From the NCBI GenBank assembly GCA_039819165.1, contig JBCBSM010000001.1, positions 2,046,001 through 2,110,000 of the forward strand: 64,000 bases of DNA, written 5' to 3'. The stretch's first letter is position 1. Each line of letters starts with the position of its first letter. Made by a program: the position numbers and the translations under genes. A model generated the notes under the pieces. It did not search any database. It saw only the letters and a program-made list of their open reading frames with translations, and was not told the DNA's origin. The stretch comes from Planctomycetota bacterium (GTDB taxonomy: Bacteria > Planctomycetota > Phycisphaerae > Phycisphaerales > UBA1924). Below, piece by piece: positions 34,542-44,366 of this stretch.

Positions 34542-35981
34542 CTACGCGGGGCAGCCCGCGCCGAACAGGTTCTGGAACTCCAGGAAGTCGAAGACGGTCA
34601 GCTCGCCGTCGCCGTTGATGTCGGCGGCGAGGTCGCCCGCGTCGAACAGGTTCTGGAACTCCAGGAAGTCGAAGATCGTCAGCTCGCCATCACCGTCGAT
34701 GTCGGCCAGGCACTGGCAGTCGTCGGGGATGCCGTCGCCGTTGACGTCCGCCTCGGCGCCCGCGGCGATCTCGCACGCGTCGTCGGTCAGGTCGCCGTCG
34801 CAATCGGTGATGGCCTCGGTGGGCATGATCTTGACGATCTCGCCGCCCAGGCTCACGACGTACAGCTCGCCGAAGGCGTCCCGGCCGAAGCTCACGATGC
34901 TGCCGATGCCACCGAACTGGCTGGTGCGGTTGACGAACTCCGTGGCCTCGCCGTCGACCACCCGGATCGACCAGACGCGGTTGGTGCACAGATCGGCGTA
35001 GAAGTAGGTGCCGTCGAGCCCATCGATCTGGCAGCCGCGGTAGACCATGCCGCCCGTGATCGAGCAGCCGCCCGCCGAGCTGTGGTCGTACACGATCACC
35101 GGCTCGACGAAGGCCGACGGATCGCAGCTCGTCGGGCACGGCACCGCGGTCGAGAAGCAGATGTCGCCCTCGCGGCACTTCCAGCCGTAGTTCTCGCCGC
35201 CCGCGCTGTCCGCCGGCTGGTAGTTGACCTCCTCGCGCGCGCCCTGGCCGACGTCGGCGATGTACAGGTCGCCGGTCTCGGGATCGACGTCGCACCGCCA
35301 GGCGTTCCGCAGGCCGTAGGCCCAGATCTCGTCGAGCCCCGGCCTGCCCACGAAGGGGTTGTCGTCCGGAATGCCGTAGGCCAGCCCCGGCTCGGGCAGG
35401 CCCAGCACGTCGATGCGGACCATCTTGCCCAGCAGCGTGTCCAGCCGCTGGCCCCGGCCGCCCGGATCGCCGCCGCTGCCGCCATCGCCCCACGAGATGT
35501 AGAGCATGTCGTCGCCGCCGAAGCCGATCCAGCCGCCGTTGTGGTTCGTGAACGGCTGGTCCTCCGTCAGCAGGATCTCGGCCGACGCCGGGTCGGCCAC
35601 GTCCGGATTGGTGTCCGACACGCGGTACCGCGCAATCACGCTGTCGCCCGAGTTGTTGGTGTAGTGCACGTAGAACTCGCCATCGGCGCCGTACTCGGGG
35701 CTGAACGCCAGTCCGAGCAGCCCACGCTCGCCGAAGCTCGAGATCAGCGGGTCGATGTCCAGGAACGGCGTGGGCAGCACGTCGCCGTCCCGCACGACGC
35801 GAATGACGCCTCGCTTCTCGACGACGAACATGCGGTCGAAGTCGCCCTCGAGGGCGGTCAGGAACACGGGCTCGTCCAGCCCGCTCAGGAAGGGCGTCGT
35901 GGTGACGTCGACCTGGCCGGTAGCGGTCGCGGCGGCCAGGCCGCACGCGGCGGCGGCCAGGAGGGTCTTCGTGGCGGTCAT
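34542..35981 (-). CDS. Secreted PQQ-type glucose/sorbosone dehydrogenase-like protein with a GC-type dockerin tag
   Basis: The 479-residue protein has a signal peptide and a six-bladed propeller typical of soluble quinoprotein sugar dehydrogenases: LEGDFDRMFVVEKRGVIRVV, GERGLLGLAFSPEYGADGEF, FTNHNGGWIGFGGDDMLYIS with the active-site His, GDGGSGGDP, and EIWAYGLRNAWRCDVD. A thrombospondin-type-3-like segment (DVNGDGIPDDCQ) precedes the tag at 424-479, which ends Gly-Cys-Pro-Ala. GAGAGG lies six bases before ATG 35981. It likely oxidises a sugar outside the cell; substrate unknown. Extra cysteines (CSITGGMVYRGC) suggest disulfides. Confidence 0.9.
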   Translation of the reverse strand: MTATKTLLAAAACGLAAATATGQVDVTTTPFLSGLDEPVFLTALEGDFDRMFVVEKRGVIRVVRDGDVLPTPFLDIDPLISSFGERGLLGLAFSPEYGADGEFYVHYTNNSGDSVIARYRVSDTNPDVADPASAEILLTEDQPFTNHNGGWIGFGGDDMLYISWGDGGSGGDPGGRGQRLDTLLGKMVRIDVLGLPEPGLAYGIPDDNPFVGRPGLDEIWAYGLRNAWRCDVDPETGDLYIADVGQGAREEVNYQPADSAGGENYGWKCREGDICFSTAVPCPTSCDPSAFVEPVIVYDHSSAGGCSITGGMVYRGCQIDGLDGTYFYADLCTNRVWSIRVVDGEATEFVNRTSQFGGIGSIVSFGRDAFGELYVVSLGGEIVKIMPTEAITDCDGDLTDDACEIAAGAEADVNGDGIPDDCQCLADIDGDGELTIFDFLEFQNLFDAGDLAADINGDGELTVFDFLEFQNLFGAGCPA

Positions 35982-36153
35982 GTGCATCCTCTCTCGGAGT
36001 GTCATCGTGGATCACGACGCGGGCCGGAGCATCGCCCGCACCAATGCCTAGCCCATCGGGGGCCGCGGGCGTTGCGGAAAGCCCGCTCAACGGCGGGATC
36101 TACCACCTTCTAACTTGCAAACACGCTCCCCAGGCGCAGCCCGCACGGACCGC

Positions 36154-38313
36154 TCAGCAGCCCGCATCGAAGGCGTTCTGGAACGCCAGGAAGTCGAAGA
36201 TCGTCAGCGAGCCATCCCCATCGAAGTCGGCCGCAAGGTCGCCCGAGTCGAACAGGTTCTGGAACGCCAGGAAGTCGAAGATCGTCAGCGAGCCGTCGCC
36301 GTCGATATCGGGCGGGCATGCCACGATCGGCAGCTCGAAGCGGACCACGCCGCGATCGGTGCCCGCCGGCGTCGTGACCTCGAACTCCAGGTCGCCGATG
36401 GCCGCCGGCTCGTCGTCGATCCGCACCAGCGCGAAGGCCTTGCCGTCGTGCCACAGAACCTCGGCCCCCGTGGCGGGCCCGGCCGTGATCGAATACGTCA
36501 CGTCCGCCGGATCGGCATCGTGGCCGACCGGCAGATCGACCAACAATGTCTGTCCGGGCTCGACGCGGCGCGTGTGATCGAAGGCGATCGGCGGGCTCGC
36601 GGCGGGCAGGGTCGACCGGAACTCGATGTCCAGGCCCTTGATCTCGTTCGTCCGAACAATGGTGCCGTCGGGATACGACGCCTCGCCCCAGAACGACACG
36701 GGCCCGGGGCCCACGTTCACACCGAAGAGATCCACCTCGCCCGACTCGCCCTGCACCGCGCCGAGAACCCTGCCGCCGCGGACGACCCGGATCTCGGTCG
36801 CCCCCGGCGCCTCGAGAAACACGTTCACCTCCTCATCGAGGGCCTCTCGGCCGCCGACCTCGATCGTCGCCACGCGGCCCGTGTTCACGACGTCCGCGAA
36901 CAGCGTCGTGCTGCCGCGGGTCTCCAGGTCGGTGTCGTCGTATCCGATCACGCGGATCTCGTTGAGCCCGTCGGGCAGCTGCGTGGTGTCCAGCGAGACC
37001 GTCTCGCCCGCGGCAACCTCGGCCACCGTCACGCCGTTGGCGAGGATGACGAAGCGGGCCAGCTCGGCACCGGGCTTGGACGTAAAGCCCCGCGGCTCGA
37101 ACTCGACTACGCCGCTCACCTGCGGTGCGATCGGCGGCCTCGTGATGCTGGGCACGTACGCGAACGGCCGCGCCAGCGGGTCGCCGATGAACTGCACCTG
37201 GAAGGGCATGAAGCCGATGCTGCGGAGGTAGGCCTCGCCCAGCGTCGCGCCCTGGTCGTAGAAGTAGTGCAGCCGTGCGTGGGGGAACTTGCCCGTGTAG
37301 TTGCACGGCTCCTCGACGGTGCCCGAACTGCCGACCGCGCCCTTGGCAATCCAGCGGGACATCTTGGTCTGCGCCTCGGTGCCGAAGTGGCCCGCGAAGC
37401 TCGTCAGGTGATCGGCAAATGCCCCGTTGCGGCGGATGGAGAACGTGCCGCCGTCGATGTCGGGCGTCGCCCAGCCGGTCATGATCCCCGCCGCCGGCCC
37501 CGTCGGCAGCACGCCATCCTCCTGCGTCGCCGGCGTGCCCTTGGCGTTGAGGTCGGCGATCACCGCCGCGAACTGCGGCTGCCGCACATTGCGCGCCGAG
37601 TCCGTCGTGTTCATGAATCGGTACGGCCGTATCGACCCGCCGGGCGACTCGCCGTCGGCCGCGACCGACTCGTCGATCATGTCCAGCACGTCCTGGATCG
37701 TGTTGCCCCGCTCGCCCGTCCAGCCCAGCACCGCGCCAATGAACGACTGCCGCGCCAGCGGCGACGTGCTCGGGTTGCCCGCGATGTACAGCACCTCGCT
37801 ATCGAACCCGCGGGGCTCGCCCACGGGGCGGTAGAACGGCTGCGACCGCGTCACGCTCAGCCCGCCGGCGAGCACCTCGTCGGCGTAGAAGGCCATCGTG
37901 TACCCGCTCGAGATGCCGAAGTTGTTCACCGGGCTGCAGGCGTCGGCCACGGTGGTCGCCGCGCCCATGCGATACCGGGAAGGCGGAGCCACGATGACGT
38001 AGTCGGCGCGATCGCCGATGCCCCGGCCCTCGATGGTGCCGAAGAGCGCCACCAGGTTCTCGTCGCGAAAGCGGGCGAAATCCACCGCGTCGGGCGTCAT
38101 GTACAGCACCGCCGTCTCGGGCAGGCCCCGCGCCGCGATGTACGCGTTCGCCGCCCACTGCGCCTCGATGGACGACGGATCGACGATCAGGATGGCGTGC
38201 TCGGCCACGCCCGGGCCGGCGGTCGCTACGCCGGCGGCGAGGCTGTTCGCCAGGACACCCGCCGCCGCGGCGAGTCCCCATGGGCTTCGTGTCGAGAGCG
38301 TCTTCATGGGCAT
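36154..38313 (-). CDS. Secreted TIGR03790-like protein with a GC-type dockerin tag
   Basis: The 719-residue protein has a signal peptide (cleavage near GVATAG, residue 33). The N-terminal domain looks like TIGR03790 proteins: AILIVDPSSIEAQWAANAYI, ARGLPETAVLYMT, ADYVIVAPP and, further on, GTVEEPCNYTGKFPHARLHYFY and YDQGATLGEAYLRSIG. Ig-like or beta-sandwich segments follow at about 420-650, then the tag at 666-719 ending Gly-Cys. GGGGAGG lies four bases before ATG 38313; a second ATG six bases in is an alternative. TIGR03790 function is not known to me. It lies 172 bases upstream of the sugar dehydrogenase on the same strand. Confidence 0.82.
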   Translation of the reverse strand: MPMKTLSTRSPWGLAAAAGVLANSLAAGVATAGPGVAEHAILIVDPSSIEAQWAANAYIAARGLPETAVLYMTPDAVDFARFRDENLVALFGTIEGRGIGDRADYVIVAPPSRYRMGAATTVADACSPVNNFGISSGYTMAFYADEVLAGGLSVTRSQPFYRPVGEPRGFDSEVLYIAGNPSTSPLARQSFIGAVLGWTGERGNTIQDVLDMIDESVAADGESPGGSIRPYRFMNTTDSARNVRQPQFAAVIADLNAKGTPATQEDGVLPTGPAAGIMTGWATPDIDGGTFSIRRNGAFADHLTSFAGHFGTEAQTKMSRWIAKGAVGSSGTVEEPCNYTGKFPHARLHYFYDQGATLGEAYLRSIGFMPFQVQFIGDPLARPFAYVPSITRPPIAPQVSGVVEFEPRGFTSKPGAELARFVILANGVTVAEVAAGETVSLDTTQLPDGLNEIRVIGYDDTDLETRGSTTLFADVVNTGRVATIEVGGREALDEEVNVFLEAPGATEIRVVRGGRVLGAVQGESGEVDLFGVNVGPGPVSFWGEASYPDGTIVRTNEIKGLDIEFRSTLPAASPPIAFDHTRRVEPGQTLLVDLPVGHDADPADVTYSITAGPATGAEVLWHDGKAFALVRIDDEPAAIGDLEFEVTTPAGTDRGVVRFELPIVACPPDIDGDGSLTIFDFLAFQNLFDSGDLAADFDGDGSLTIFDFLAFQNAFDAGC

Positions 38314-38528
38314 GCTGCCTCCCCGGCCGCGGCATCGCGGGTCCACCCGCGCCGGGCCGCCTGTCTGTATGGTCCGCCATTCCGGCCGGTTCTGCAAGGG
38401 AATCCGCGGGCGAGGCCCGCCCATTCCGCCCCGGCCGCTCGCGGGCCGCCCAGAAATTCCCCCGCCGGGGCTGCTGCGAACTTGCATCGAAGGCCGATTT
38501 TCGGGAAGCTACGGAGAGGCCAAACCCC

Positions 38529-39017
38529 ATGCGGATCTACATCTGCCGACACGCACAGGCCGTCCCGACGGCCGTCTCCGGCCGGGACCTCGACCGCCCG
38601 CTGACCCGCCACGGCCAGCTCCAGGCCCGATATCTCGCCAGCGTGCTGGGCGACGCCCGGGGTCCAGAACGGCCCCGCGGCGTGCTGGCCAGCCCCGCCG
38701 CCCGCACCCAGGAGACCGCCCAGAGCATCGCCGACGAGCTGGGCTTCCAGGTGGCCACCCACCAGGAACTCGCCCCAGACCAGCCGCCGGGTGTCCTGCT
38801 CGACCTGATCGACGCCGCCGACGACCTGCCCGTCGTGCTCGTGGGCCACAACCCCACCGTGTCGGCCCTGGTCTCGCTGCTGGCGTCGGGCATCGGCCCC
38901 CGCCGCGTCGCGCTGGATACCGGGCAGATGGCCGTCCTCCGCTTCGACGGGGAGCTGGCCCCGGGCGAGGGCGAGCTGGTCGCCCACTTCCGCTACGACG
39001 CCGTCCACAGCCACTAG
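38529..39017 (+). CDS. sixA: Phosphohistidine phosphatase SixA-like (histidine phosphatase superfamily)
   Basis: SixA removes phosphate from phosphohistidine in signalling proteins. The 162-residue protein has the catalytic RHAQA (Arg7-His8) at the N-terminus, SPAARTQETAQSIADEL with the second Arg, and GHNPTVSALVSLL with the second His (His107). Length is typical of SixA. GGAGAGG precedes ATG 38529 by about nine bases. The substrate in this organism is unknown; some members act on small phosphoesters instead. Confidence 0.9.
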   Translation: MRIYICRHAQAVPTAVSGRDLDRPLTRHGQLQARYLASVLGDARGPERPRGVLASPAARTQETAQSIADELGFQVATHQELAPDQPPGVLLDLIDAADDLPVVLVGHNPTVSALVSLLASGIGPRRVALDTGQMAVLRFDGELAPGEGELVAHFRYDAVHSH

Positions 39018-39053
39018 CCACGAGCAGCAAGGGCGCTCCCACGAACGCCGGCG

Positions 39054-40646
39054 CTACGCGCCGGGTGCGGGCTCGTCGGCCTCCGCCCGCTGGAACAGCA
39101 CCTCGCCCTTCTGCACGGCCGCCCCCGGAGCGATCGCGTGCGCGCCCCGCCAGGCCACGTGCGAGTCGAGGCCGCCGTCCGTCGGCACGCCCGCGCCGAG
39201 CGTCCGCAAGGCATCCGCCGCCCGACCCGGCAGGAACGGCAGAAGCAGCACCGCCGCGATCCGCAGCGCCTCGGCGCAGTTGTACAGGATGAGCGCCAGC
39301 TCTCCATGCTTCGGATCGTCCTCGCCCTCGATCTGCTTGGCCAGGCGGAACGGCTCGGTCTGGAAGATGTACTGATCGACGGCCGACACGATCGCCATTG
39401 CCTGGTGGCCCGCGCCGTGCAGATCGATGACGGCCATCCGCTCGTGCGCCGCCTGCACGTGCCCCGCGATCAGCTCGGGCCAGTTCACGCCGCCATGCAC
39501 CGTTGCATCGCCGGCTTCCGGATACACGCCACCGAAATACTTCTGCACCATGTTGACCACGCGGTTCACGCTGTTGCCGAAGCGGTTGGCCAGTTCGGCG
39601 TTGTAGACCTCGACGAAGTTGGCGTGCGCGAAGTCCGCATCGGTCGCGCCCAGCGGACCCTGCGTCGCCAGGTACCACCGCACCGCATCGATCGAGTACC
39701 GCTCGCCGTACGCACGCAGCTGGTCGATCTCGATGAAATTCCCCAGGCTCTTGGACATCTTGCGGCCCTCGGCCACGAAGTAGGCGTGCGCGTACACGCA
39801 GCCGGGCAGCGGGCGATCGAGCGCCATCAGCATCGCGGGCCACACCACCGCGTGGAACCACAGGATGTCCTTGGCCAGCATGTGCACGTCGGCGGGCCAG
39901 TAGCCGCGGCACTCGTCGGTATCGACGACGGTCAGGTAGTTGCACAGCGCTTCGATCCACACGTACACGCGGTGCGCCGGGTCGTTGGGCATCAGGATGC
40001 CCCAGTCGGCCTCGCCCCCGCGGACCGCGCGGCTCACCGGCACGTCCTGCAGGCCCTGCTGCAGCCGCCCCAGCACCTCGTTGAGCCGCGCCTGCGGCCG
40101 CACGAAGCTCGGGTGCGCCTCCAGATGCGCCGCCAGCCGGTCCTCGTAGGCCGATAGGCGGAAGAAGTAGTTCTGCTCGGTCCGCTTCTCGAGGGGCTTG
40201 CCCGTCACCGGGCTGGCGTAGGCGTGCTGCTTGGCGACCGACTCGGTGACGTACTCCTCCTGGCTCGTGTCGTACCAGCCCTCGTAGTCGCCCAGGTAGA
40301 TGTCACCCGAATCCACGAGGTGCTGGATGTAGGCCGACGCGCGGTTCTTGTGCCGCTCCTCGCTGGTCCGCACGAAATCGTCGTTCGAGATCGCCAGCAA
40401 CTCGAACGCCTCGCGGAACGCCTGCGCGTTGCGGTCGGCCCACTCCTGCACGCCCACGCCCGCCTCGCGAGCCCGCTCGATGACCTTCTCGGCGTGCTCG
40501 TCGGTGCCGGTCAGGAACAGCACGTCCCGCCCCGCCAGCCGGTGGAAGCGCGCCAGCACGTCGGCCACCAGCGTGGTATAGCAATGGCCGATGTGCGGAT
40601 GATCGTTGACGTAGTAGATCGGCGTGGTGACGTAGAACGTGCCCAT
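39054..40646 (-). CDS. metG: Methionyl-tRNA synthetase
   Basis: This charges tRNA-Met. The 530-residue class I enzyme has HIGH at 18-21 and KMSKS at 296-300, with the stem-contact helix region FGNSVNRVV after it. It has no Cys-based zinc knuckle in the connective peptide (YEGWYDTSQEEYVTE), so it is of the zinc-free type. It lacks the C-terminal dimerisation domain of E. coli MetG. ATG 40646 has a TAGACT box exactly six bases upstream and no Shine-Dalgarno, so the message is likely leaderless. Confidence 0.96.
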   Translation of the reverse strand: MGTFYVTTPIYYVNDHPHIGHCYTTLVADVLARFHRLAGRDVLFLTGTDEHAEKVIERAREAGVGVQEWADRNAQAFREAFELLAISNDDFVRTSEERHKNRASAYIQHLVDSGDIYLGDYEGWYDTSQEEYVTESVAKQHAYASPVTGKPLEKRTEQNYFFRLSAYEDRLAAHLEAHPSFVRPQARLNEVLGRLQQGLQDVPVSRAVRGGEADWGILMPNDPAHRVYVWIEALCNYLTVVDTDECRGYWPADVHMLAKDILWFHAVVWPAMLMALDRPLPGCVYAHAYFVAEGRKMSKSLGNFIEIDQLRAYGERYSIDAVRWYLATQGPLGATDADFAHANFVEVYNAELANRFGNSVNRVVNMVQKYFGGVYPEAGDATVHGGVNWPELIAGHVQAAHERMAVIDLHGAGHQAMAIVSAVDQYIFQTEPFRLAKQIEGEDDPKHGELALILYNCAEALRIAAVLLLPFLPGRAADALRTLGAGVPTDGGLDSHVAWRGAHAIAPGAAVQKGEVLFQRAEADEPAPGA

Positions 40647-40658
40647 GCCGCTAGTCTA
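40647..40658 (-). promoter_or_regulatory. Putative leaderless promoter: TAGACT six bases before ATG 40646
   Basis: On the minus strand TAGACT (40658-40653) is followed by six bases and the metG start. Confidence 0.5.
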
Positions 40659-40659
40659 C

Positions 40660-40725
40660 CGGAATGCGCGAAGCCGCGGGCGAAATGCGCGAGCCCACGG
40701 GCGGAATGCGAGAACCAAGGCCGCG
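40660..40725. repeat. Short tandem repeat of about 21 bases, three imperfect units
   Basis: Three units beginning ggaatgcgcgaagcc, aaatgcgcgagccca and gaatgcgagaacc follow one another between metG and the next gene. Their role is unknown; they may be slippage products upstream of the metG promoter box. Confidence 0.5.
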
Positions 40726-40737
40726 GGTCGCCCGCGT

Positions 40738-41694
40738 TCAGTTGTCTTCCTGCGGCACGCCGATGTCGGCCAGCTCGGGCATCGGGTCGGGCGGCAGCAG
40801 CTCCCGCAGCTCGGCCATGACCGCGAACATGGCCCGGAAGCCCATCTGGTCCAGCAGCGCGACCATCGCCTGGATCCGGGCCTCGTCGCCCTCGGCCGAC
40901 GTAGCGGCCTCGATCGCCTCGCGATGGGCCTCGGCGTCGATGCCCGCGTTCGCCATCGCCGCTTCGATGTACTCGGGCGACCGCGCGAGCACCGAGCGGA
41001 ACATCCGCATCGCGTCGTCGGTCAGGTTGACCATCGTCGAGCGGCCGGCAAGCAGCACCGCCTGCTGCTGGTCGCCGCCGGTCTCCTCCAGCGCGGCGTC
41101 GATCGCCGCCTGGTTGCGCTTCGAGATGAAGTCCCGCACGATCAGCCGGTTGGCCTCGGCCTGCTCGCTGGTGATGGCGCCGGCGTTGGACAGGTGCGTC
41201 GTCAGGTTGGTGGAGGACGTCAGCGCCTTCATCACCTCGGAGGCGAACTCCCACCGCTCCTTGTCGTTGATGTCCAGGTCCTCGAAGAGGCCCTGGGCGA
41301 CCTCCAGGCACAGGTCGGGGTTCTGGGTCACCATCAGCTCGACCTCGTCGTGCCACGCCCGGAACGACCGCTCGATGGCGCTCCGCTGCTCGGGGTCGAT
41401 CTTGGGGTTGCGAGTCAGCGCCGCCAGGTCGGGCCAGCGGGCCGGCGCGATGATCGCGCCGGCCTCGGTCGTCTGGTAGATCGGCTCGTACTCGAAGTCG
41501 GCCTGCGGCTGGCCTCGATCAATCCCCTGCCCCCGGCGGTCGGGCGGCGGCTGACGCGGGGGCGGCGGCTCGGGCAGCTGCGTCTCGGGCTTGGCCTCCG
41601 GCTCGCCCGGCGGCGGCGAGAACTGACCCATGGCCGGCGCCACGCCGACCGCGACCGCCGCACCCACGACCAGCAAGGACCACTCTCCGCGCAT
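40738..41694 (-). CDS. Unknown secreted helical protein
   Basis: The 318-residue protein has a signal peptide (SLLVVGAAVAVGVAPAMGQ, cleavage near residue 24), a Pro-rich spacer, and a mostly helical body. The body contains LTRNPKIDPEQRSAIERSFR, a repeated run of acidic and Ala-rich helices and a C-terminal LLPPDPMPELADIG. GGAGG lies seven bases before ATG 41694. The family is not recognised. It lies 121 bases downstream of another secreted unknown, and both could belong to one lineage-specific secreted set. Confidence 0.75.
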   Translation of the reverse strand: MRGEWSLLVVGAAVAVGVAPAMGQFSPPPGEPEAKPETQLPEPPPPRQPPPDRRGQGIDRGQPQADFEYEPIYQTTEAGAIIAPARWPDLAALTRNPKIDPEQRSAIERSFRAWHDEVELMVTQNPDLCLEVAQGLFEDLDINDKERWEFASEVMKALTSSTNLTTHLSNAGAITSEQAEANRLIVRDFISKRNQAAIDAALEETGGDQQQAVLLAGRSTMVNLTDDAMRMFRSVLARSPEYIEAAMANAGIDAEAHREAIEAATSAEGDEARIQAMVALLDQMGFRAMFAVMAELRELLPPDPMPELADIGVPQEDN

Positions 41695-41815
41695 CGCATT
41701 CCCTCCGATCGTCGCGGCCGGCGGACGCATCACGCCCGCGGGCCACCCATTCCGTGCCGCCCTGCGCGACCTGGTGCCATTGTTGCGCCCGCCCGCGCGA
41801 GCATCGAAGCTCCGC

Positions 41816-43615
41816 TCAGCCGCCGTTGCCCGCCCGGACCCGCGAATCCTGGGACTCGCCCTGGCCCTGCTCCACGGTCCTCCGGGGCCAGCGGCCCTCG
41901 AAGAACCCCGGCTCGGGCACCGCCCGGCCCGTGCGGGCCGCGATCAGCTGCTGGTGGGCCGACGCCGGAAGCTCCACCGCCACAGCCCAGAACGAGTCGT
42001 GCGTCAGCGGCTCGTCGCCGGCGAGCACCGGCTCGAGCTTGGCGGCGATCTCGGGCTCCACCGTCAGCGACGCCAGCGCATCGCGGAAGTCCGGCTCGCC
42101 CACCCTGAGCTGCCGCGCGTAGGACTCCTTGGCGTGGCCGATGAGCACCTGCAGACGCCAGGGCCGCTTGATGCTCGCGGGCATGGAAAGCCCCTGATCG
42201 AGCAGCTCGCCCGTGCGCACCTTCTTGATCAGCTCGATGCGCGCATCGAAGATGTGCGCCGCGTCGTATTCGTTGGCGATCCGCGTCAGCTCCAGCAGCG
42301 TCTCCCACTCGATGGCCTCGCGAACGGCCGGGTCGCTGTGGAACGTCGACGGCGCGGGCAGCTCATCGTTCAGCCACGCGCCGTACCGCGTGGCGGGCCC
42401 GAGCCACTCGGGCGCCAGCACCGCCCGGTGCGTCGGCCAGGTCTCGACGCGGCCGACCTGTGCGGTCTCCAGCAGCAGCTCGTACAGCCGCAGAGTCTGC
42501 TCGTCGAGGGTCCGCTGCCGTTGGGCGACCACCTCCGCGAGCCGCTCGGCCTCGGGCTTGGAGATCATGTCGTGCTCGCGCATCAACTCGAAGGCCGCCA
42601 CGTGCGCGCTCTCATCGAGCCGGACGGCGAGGCCCTCGGCGTCCCGCTCCACCAGCGAGACCACGCCATCCTCGGGATTGACCCGCAGCTGCTCGAGCTC
42701 GGCGTGTGGGTCGGGCATCGGGAAGCCGCCGTCCTGCGGCACCAGCCCCGTGCTGTAGATGATGTAGCCGTCGGGGCTGGGGTACTCCACCTCCATCCCC
42801 GTCACCTCGGCCACGAACACCTCCAGGCCGTCGTCGGTCATGGACCACATCGTGGACCAGTAGCCCTGCTCGGCGATGGCGCCGGCCAGCCCGGGACGCA
42901 GCTCGGCCAGCTTGGCCTCGCCGCCCAGGGCAACCTTCAGCAGCCGCGCCGCGTCGGCGACGGAGTCCCGATTGCGGAAGGCCTGCTGGATCGTCGATGA
43001 CCGCAGCTCGATCGGGCTGTATTCCGCGCCCTCCTCGTCCATCTCGCGCCGCATCTCGGTCCGGCGCTCGTTGATGCGGGCCTGGTTGTAGTCGCGGACC
43101 ATCTTGGCTAGGTCCGTACTCGCGGCCCGAGCGATGTCGCGCCGCACCGCCGGCTCGCTCACGAACGTGCCCCGCTGCTGCAACGGACCCAGCGACGCCC
43201 AGAAGGCCCGCGCGTATTCGTCGGCGGCGAAGTCGTCCCCCGAAGCGCGCTCCCGCATCTCGCCCAGCACCTTGTCGGCGTGGGCGATGGCGATCTTGGT
43301 CAGCAGCGCGTCACGCTCGGCGATGAGGCCGTCCACCAGCTCGCGATCGGCGGCGTTCAGCCGCACCAGCCGGGCGGCGTGGTAGCCCGGATCGCCCTCG
43401 ACCCACTGCACCGAGCCATCGGCCGCGAACGAGAGGATGCTCGGCAGCTCGCGCGGCGGCTGGGCCGTGGGCGCCTGCACCTGAGGCTGGGGTCCCACCG
43501 AGTTCTGTGCATGCGCCCCAGACGCCGCGATTCCCGCCAGCGCCGCCGAGGCGATGCAGACGCGGCCCATCCGCCGCAGCGTGTTTGCCCATTGCTCGGT
43601 ATCGGTCTCGCGCAT
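41816..43615 (-). CDS. Unknown large secreted protein
   Basis: The 599-residue protein has an N-terminal signal with a twin-Arg (RRMGRVCIASAALAGIAASG, cleavage near AHAQ, residue 37). A long helical body with many Glu/Arg/Ala follows (LVDGLIAERDALLTKIAIAH, VRDYNQARINERRTEMRREM), and no catalytic motif is recognisable. GGGAG lies six bases before ATG 43615. The end is Gly/Asn/Gly. It is divergent from pyrE. The repeated helix style is like that of the preceding secreted unknown, but I cannot show homology by eye. Confidence 0.72.
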   Translation of the reverse strand: MRETDTEQWANTLRRMGRVCIASAALAGIAASGAHAQNSVGPQPQVQAPTAQPPRELPSILSFAADGSVQWVEGDPGYHAARLVRLNAADRELVDGLIAERDALLTKIAIAHADKVLGEMRERASGDDFAADEYARAFWASLGPLQQRGTFVSEPAVRRDIARAASTDLAKMVRDYNQARINERRTEMRREMDEEGAEYSPIELRSSTIQQAFRNRDSVADAARLLKVALGGEAKLAELRPGLAGAIAEQGYWSTMWSMTDDGLEVFVAEVTGMEVEYPSPDGYIIYSTGLVPQDGGFPMPDPHAELEQLRVNPEDGVVSLVERDAEGLAVRLDESAHVAAFELMREHDMISKPEAERLAEVVAQRQRTLDEQTLRLYELLLETAQVGRVETWPTHRAVLAPEWLGPATRYGAWLNDELPAPSTFHSDPAVREAIEWETLLELTRIANEYDAAHIFDARIELIKKVRTGELLDQGLSMPASIKRPWRLQVLIGHAKESYARQLRVGEPDFRDALASLTVEPEIAAKLEPVLAGDEPLTHDSFWAVAVELPASAHQQLIAARTGRAVPEPGFFEGRWPRRTVEQGQGESQDSRVRAGNGG

Positions 43616-43760
43616 GATCATCTCCCGTCGTCGCGATGCGGTGCGTATCGCCGCGGCATACGCCGCCGCCCGATCGTGGGATCGGACGTCCACCCATGCA
43701 TCTTTCGCACTCCGGAGCCGCCGCGGCGGGCGTGCCGCATCTCCGCGATCGACCCTCCCC

Positions 43761-43772
43761 TATCCTGACCGC
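43761..43772 (+). promoter_or_regulatory. Putative leaderless promoter: TATCCT six bases before ATG 43773
   Basis: TATCCT at 43761-43766 is followed by six bases and the pyrE start codon. No Shine-Dalgarno sequence is present. Confidence 0.5.
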
Positions 43773-44366
43773 ATGGAGTCGGCTCCGCCCCCCGTCCGTC
43801 ACCCGCCGGCCGCTCGCCCAGCCGATTCATCGGACCTGGCCCGCCGCATCGCCGACGCCTGCCTGCTCCGGGGCACGTTCACGCTCCGCTCGGGCCGCAC
43901 GAGCACCTACTACCTGGACAAGTACCGCTTTAGCAGCCGGCCCGAGCTTCTCGGACCCGTAGCCGACCACCTGGCCGACCGCGCCGCCGCGCTGCTGGCC
44001 GCGCACGCCGACGCGCCCCATCGCCTTGCGGGCGCGGAGCTGGGCGGCATCCCCCTGGTGACCGCCGCCGCGCTGCGGCTGGGCCTGCCGATGGTCTTCG
44101 TCCGCAACGCCAAGAAGGACTACGGCACCGCCAAGCAGCTGGAGGGCGCCCTCGAGGCCGGCGACGCGGTCGTGCTGCTCGAGGACGTCGCCACCACCGG
44201 CGGGCAGTCGGTCGAGGCCGCCACCGTCCTGCGCGATGCGGGCGCCACCGTCGCCGGCGTGATCGCCACCATCGATCGCCAGGAGGGCGCCCGCGAGAAC
44301 ATCGAGGCCGCCGGCCTGCGCTTCGAAGCGCTCTTCACCGCCCGCGACCTCGGCGTCACCGAGTAG
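43773..44366 (+). CDS. pyrE: Orotate phosphoribosyltransferase
   Basis: This makes orotidine monophosphate from orotate and PRPP in pyrimidine synthesis. The 197-residue protein has GTFTLRSGRTSTYYLDKY at the N-terminus, AGAELGGIPLVTAAAL, RNAKKDYGT (Lys pair that binds PRPP) and the PRPP loop VVLLEDVATTGGQS. Length is typical. ATG 43773 is supported by a TATCCT box six bases upstream. It overlaps the following minus-strand gene tail to tail by 11 bases. No other pyr gene is present. Confidence 0.95.
   Translation: MESAPPPVRHPPAARPADSSDLARRIADACLLRGTFTLRSGRTSTYYLDKYRFSSRPELLGPVADHLADRAAALLAAHADAPHRLAGAELGGIPLVTAAALRLGLPMVFVRNAKKDYGTAKQLEGALEAGDAVVLLEDVATTGGQSVEAATVLRDAGATVAGVIATIDRQEGARENIEAAGLRFEALFTARDLGVTE

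Noticed and set aside
40660-40725. CRISPR-like repeat upstream of metG
   Set aside because: The units are directly adjacent without spacers, so it is a simple tandem repeat.
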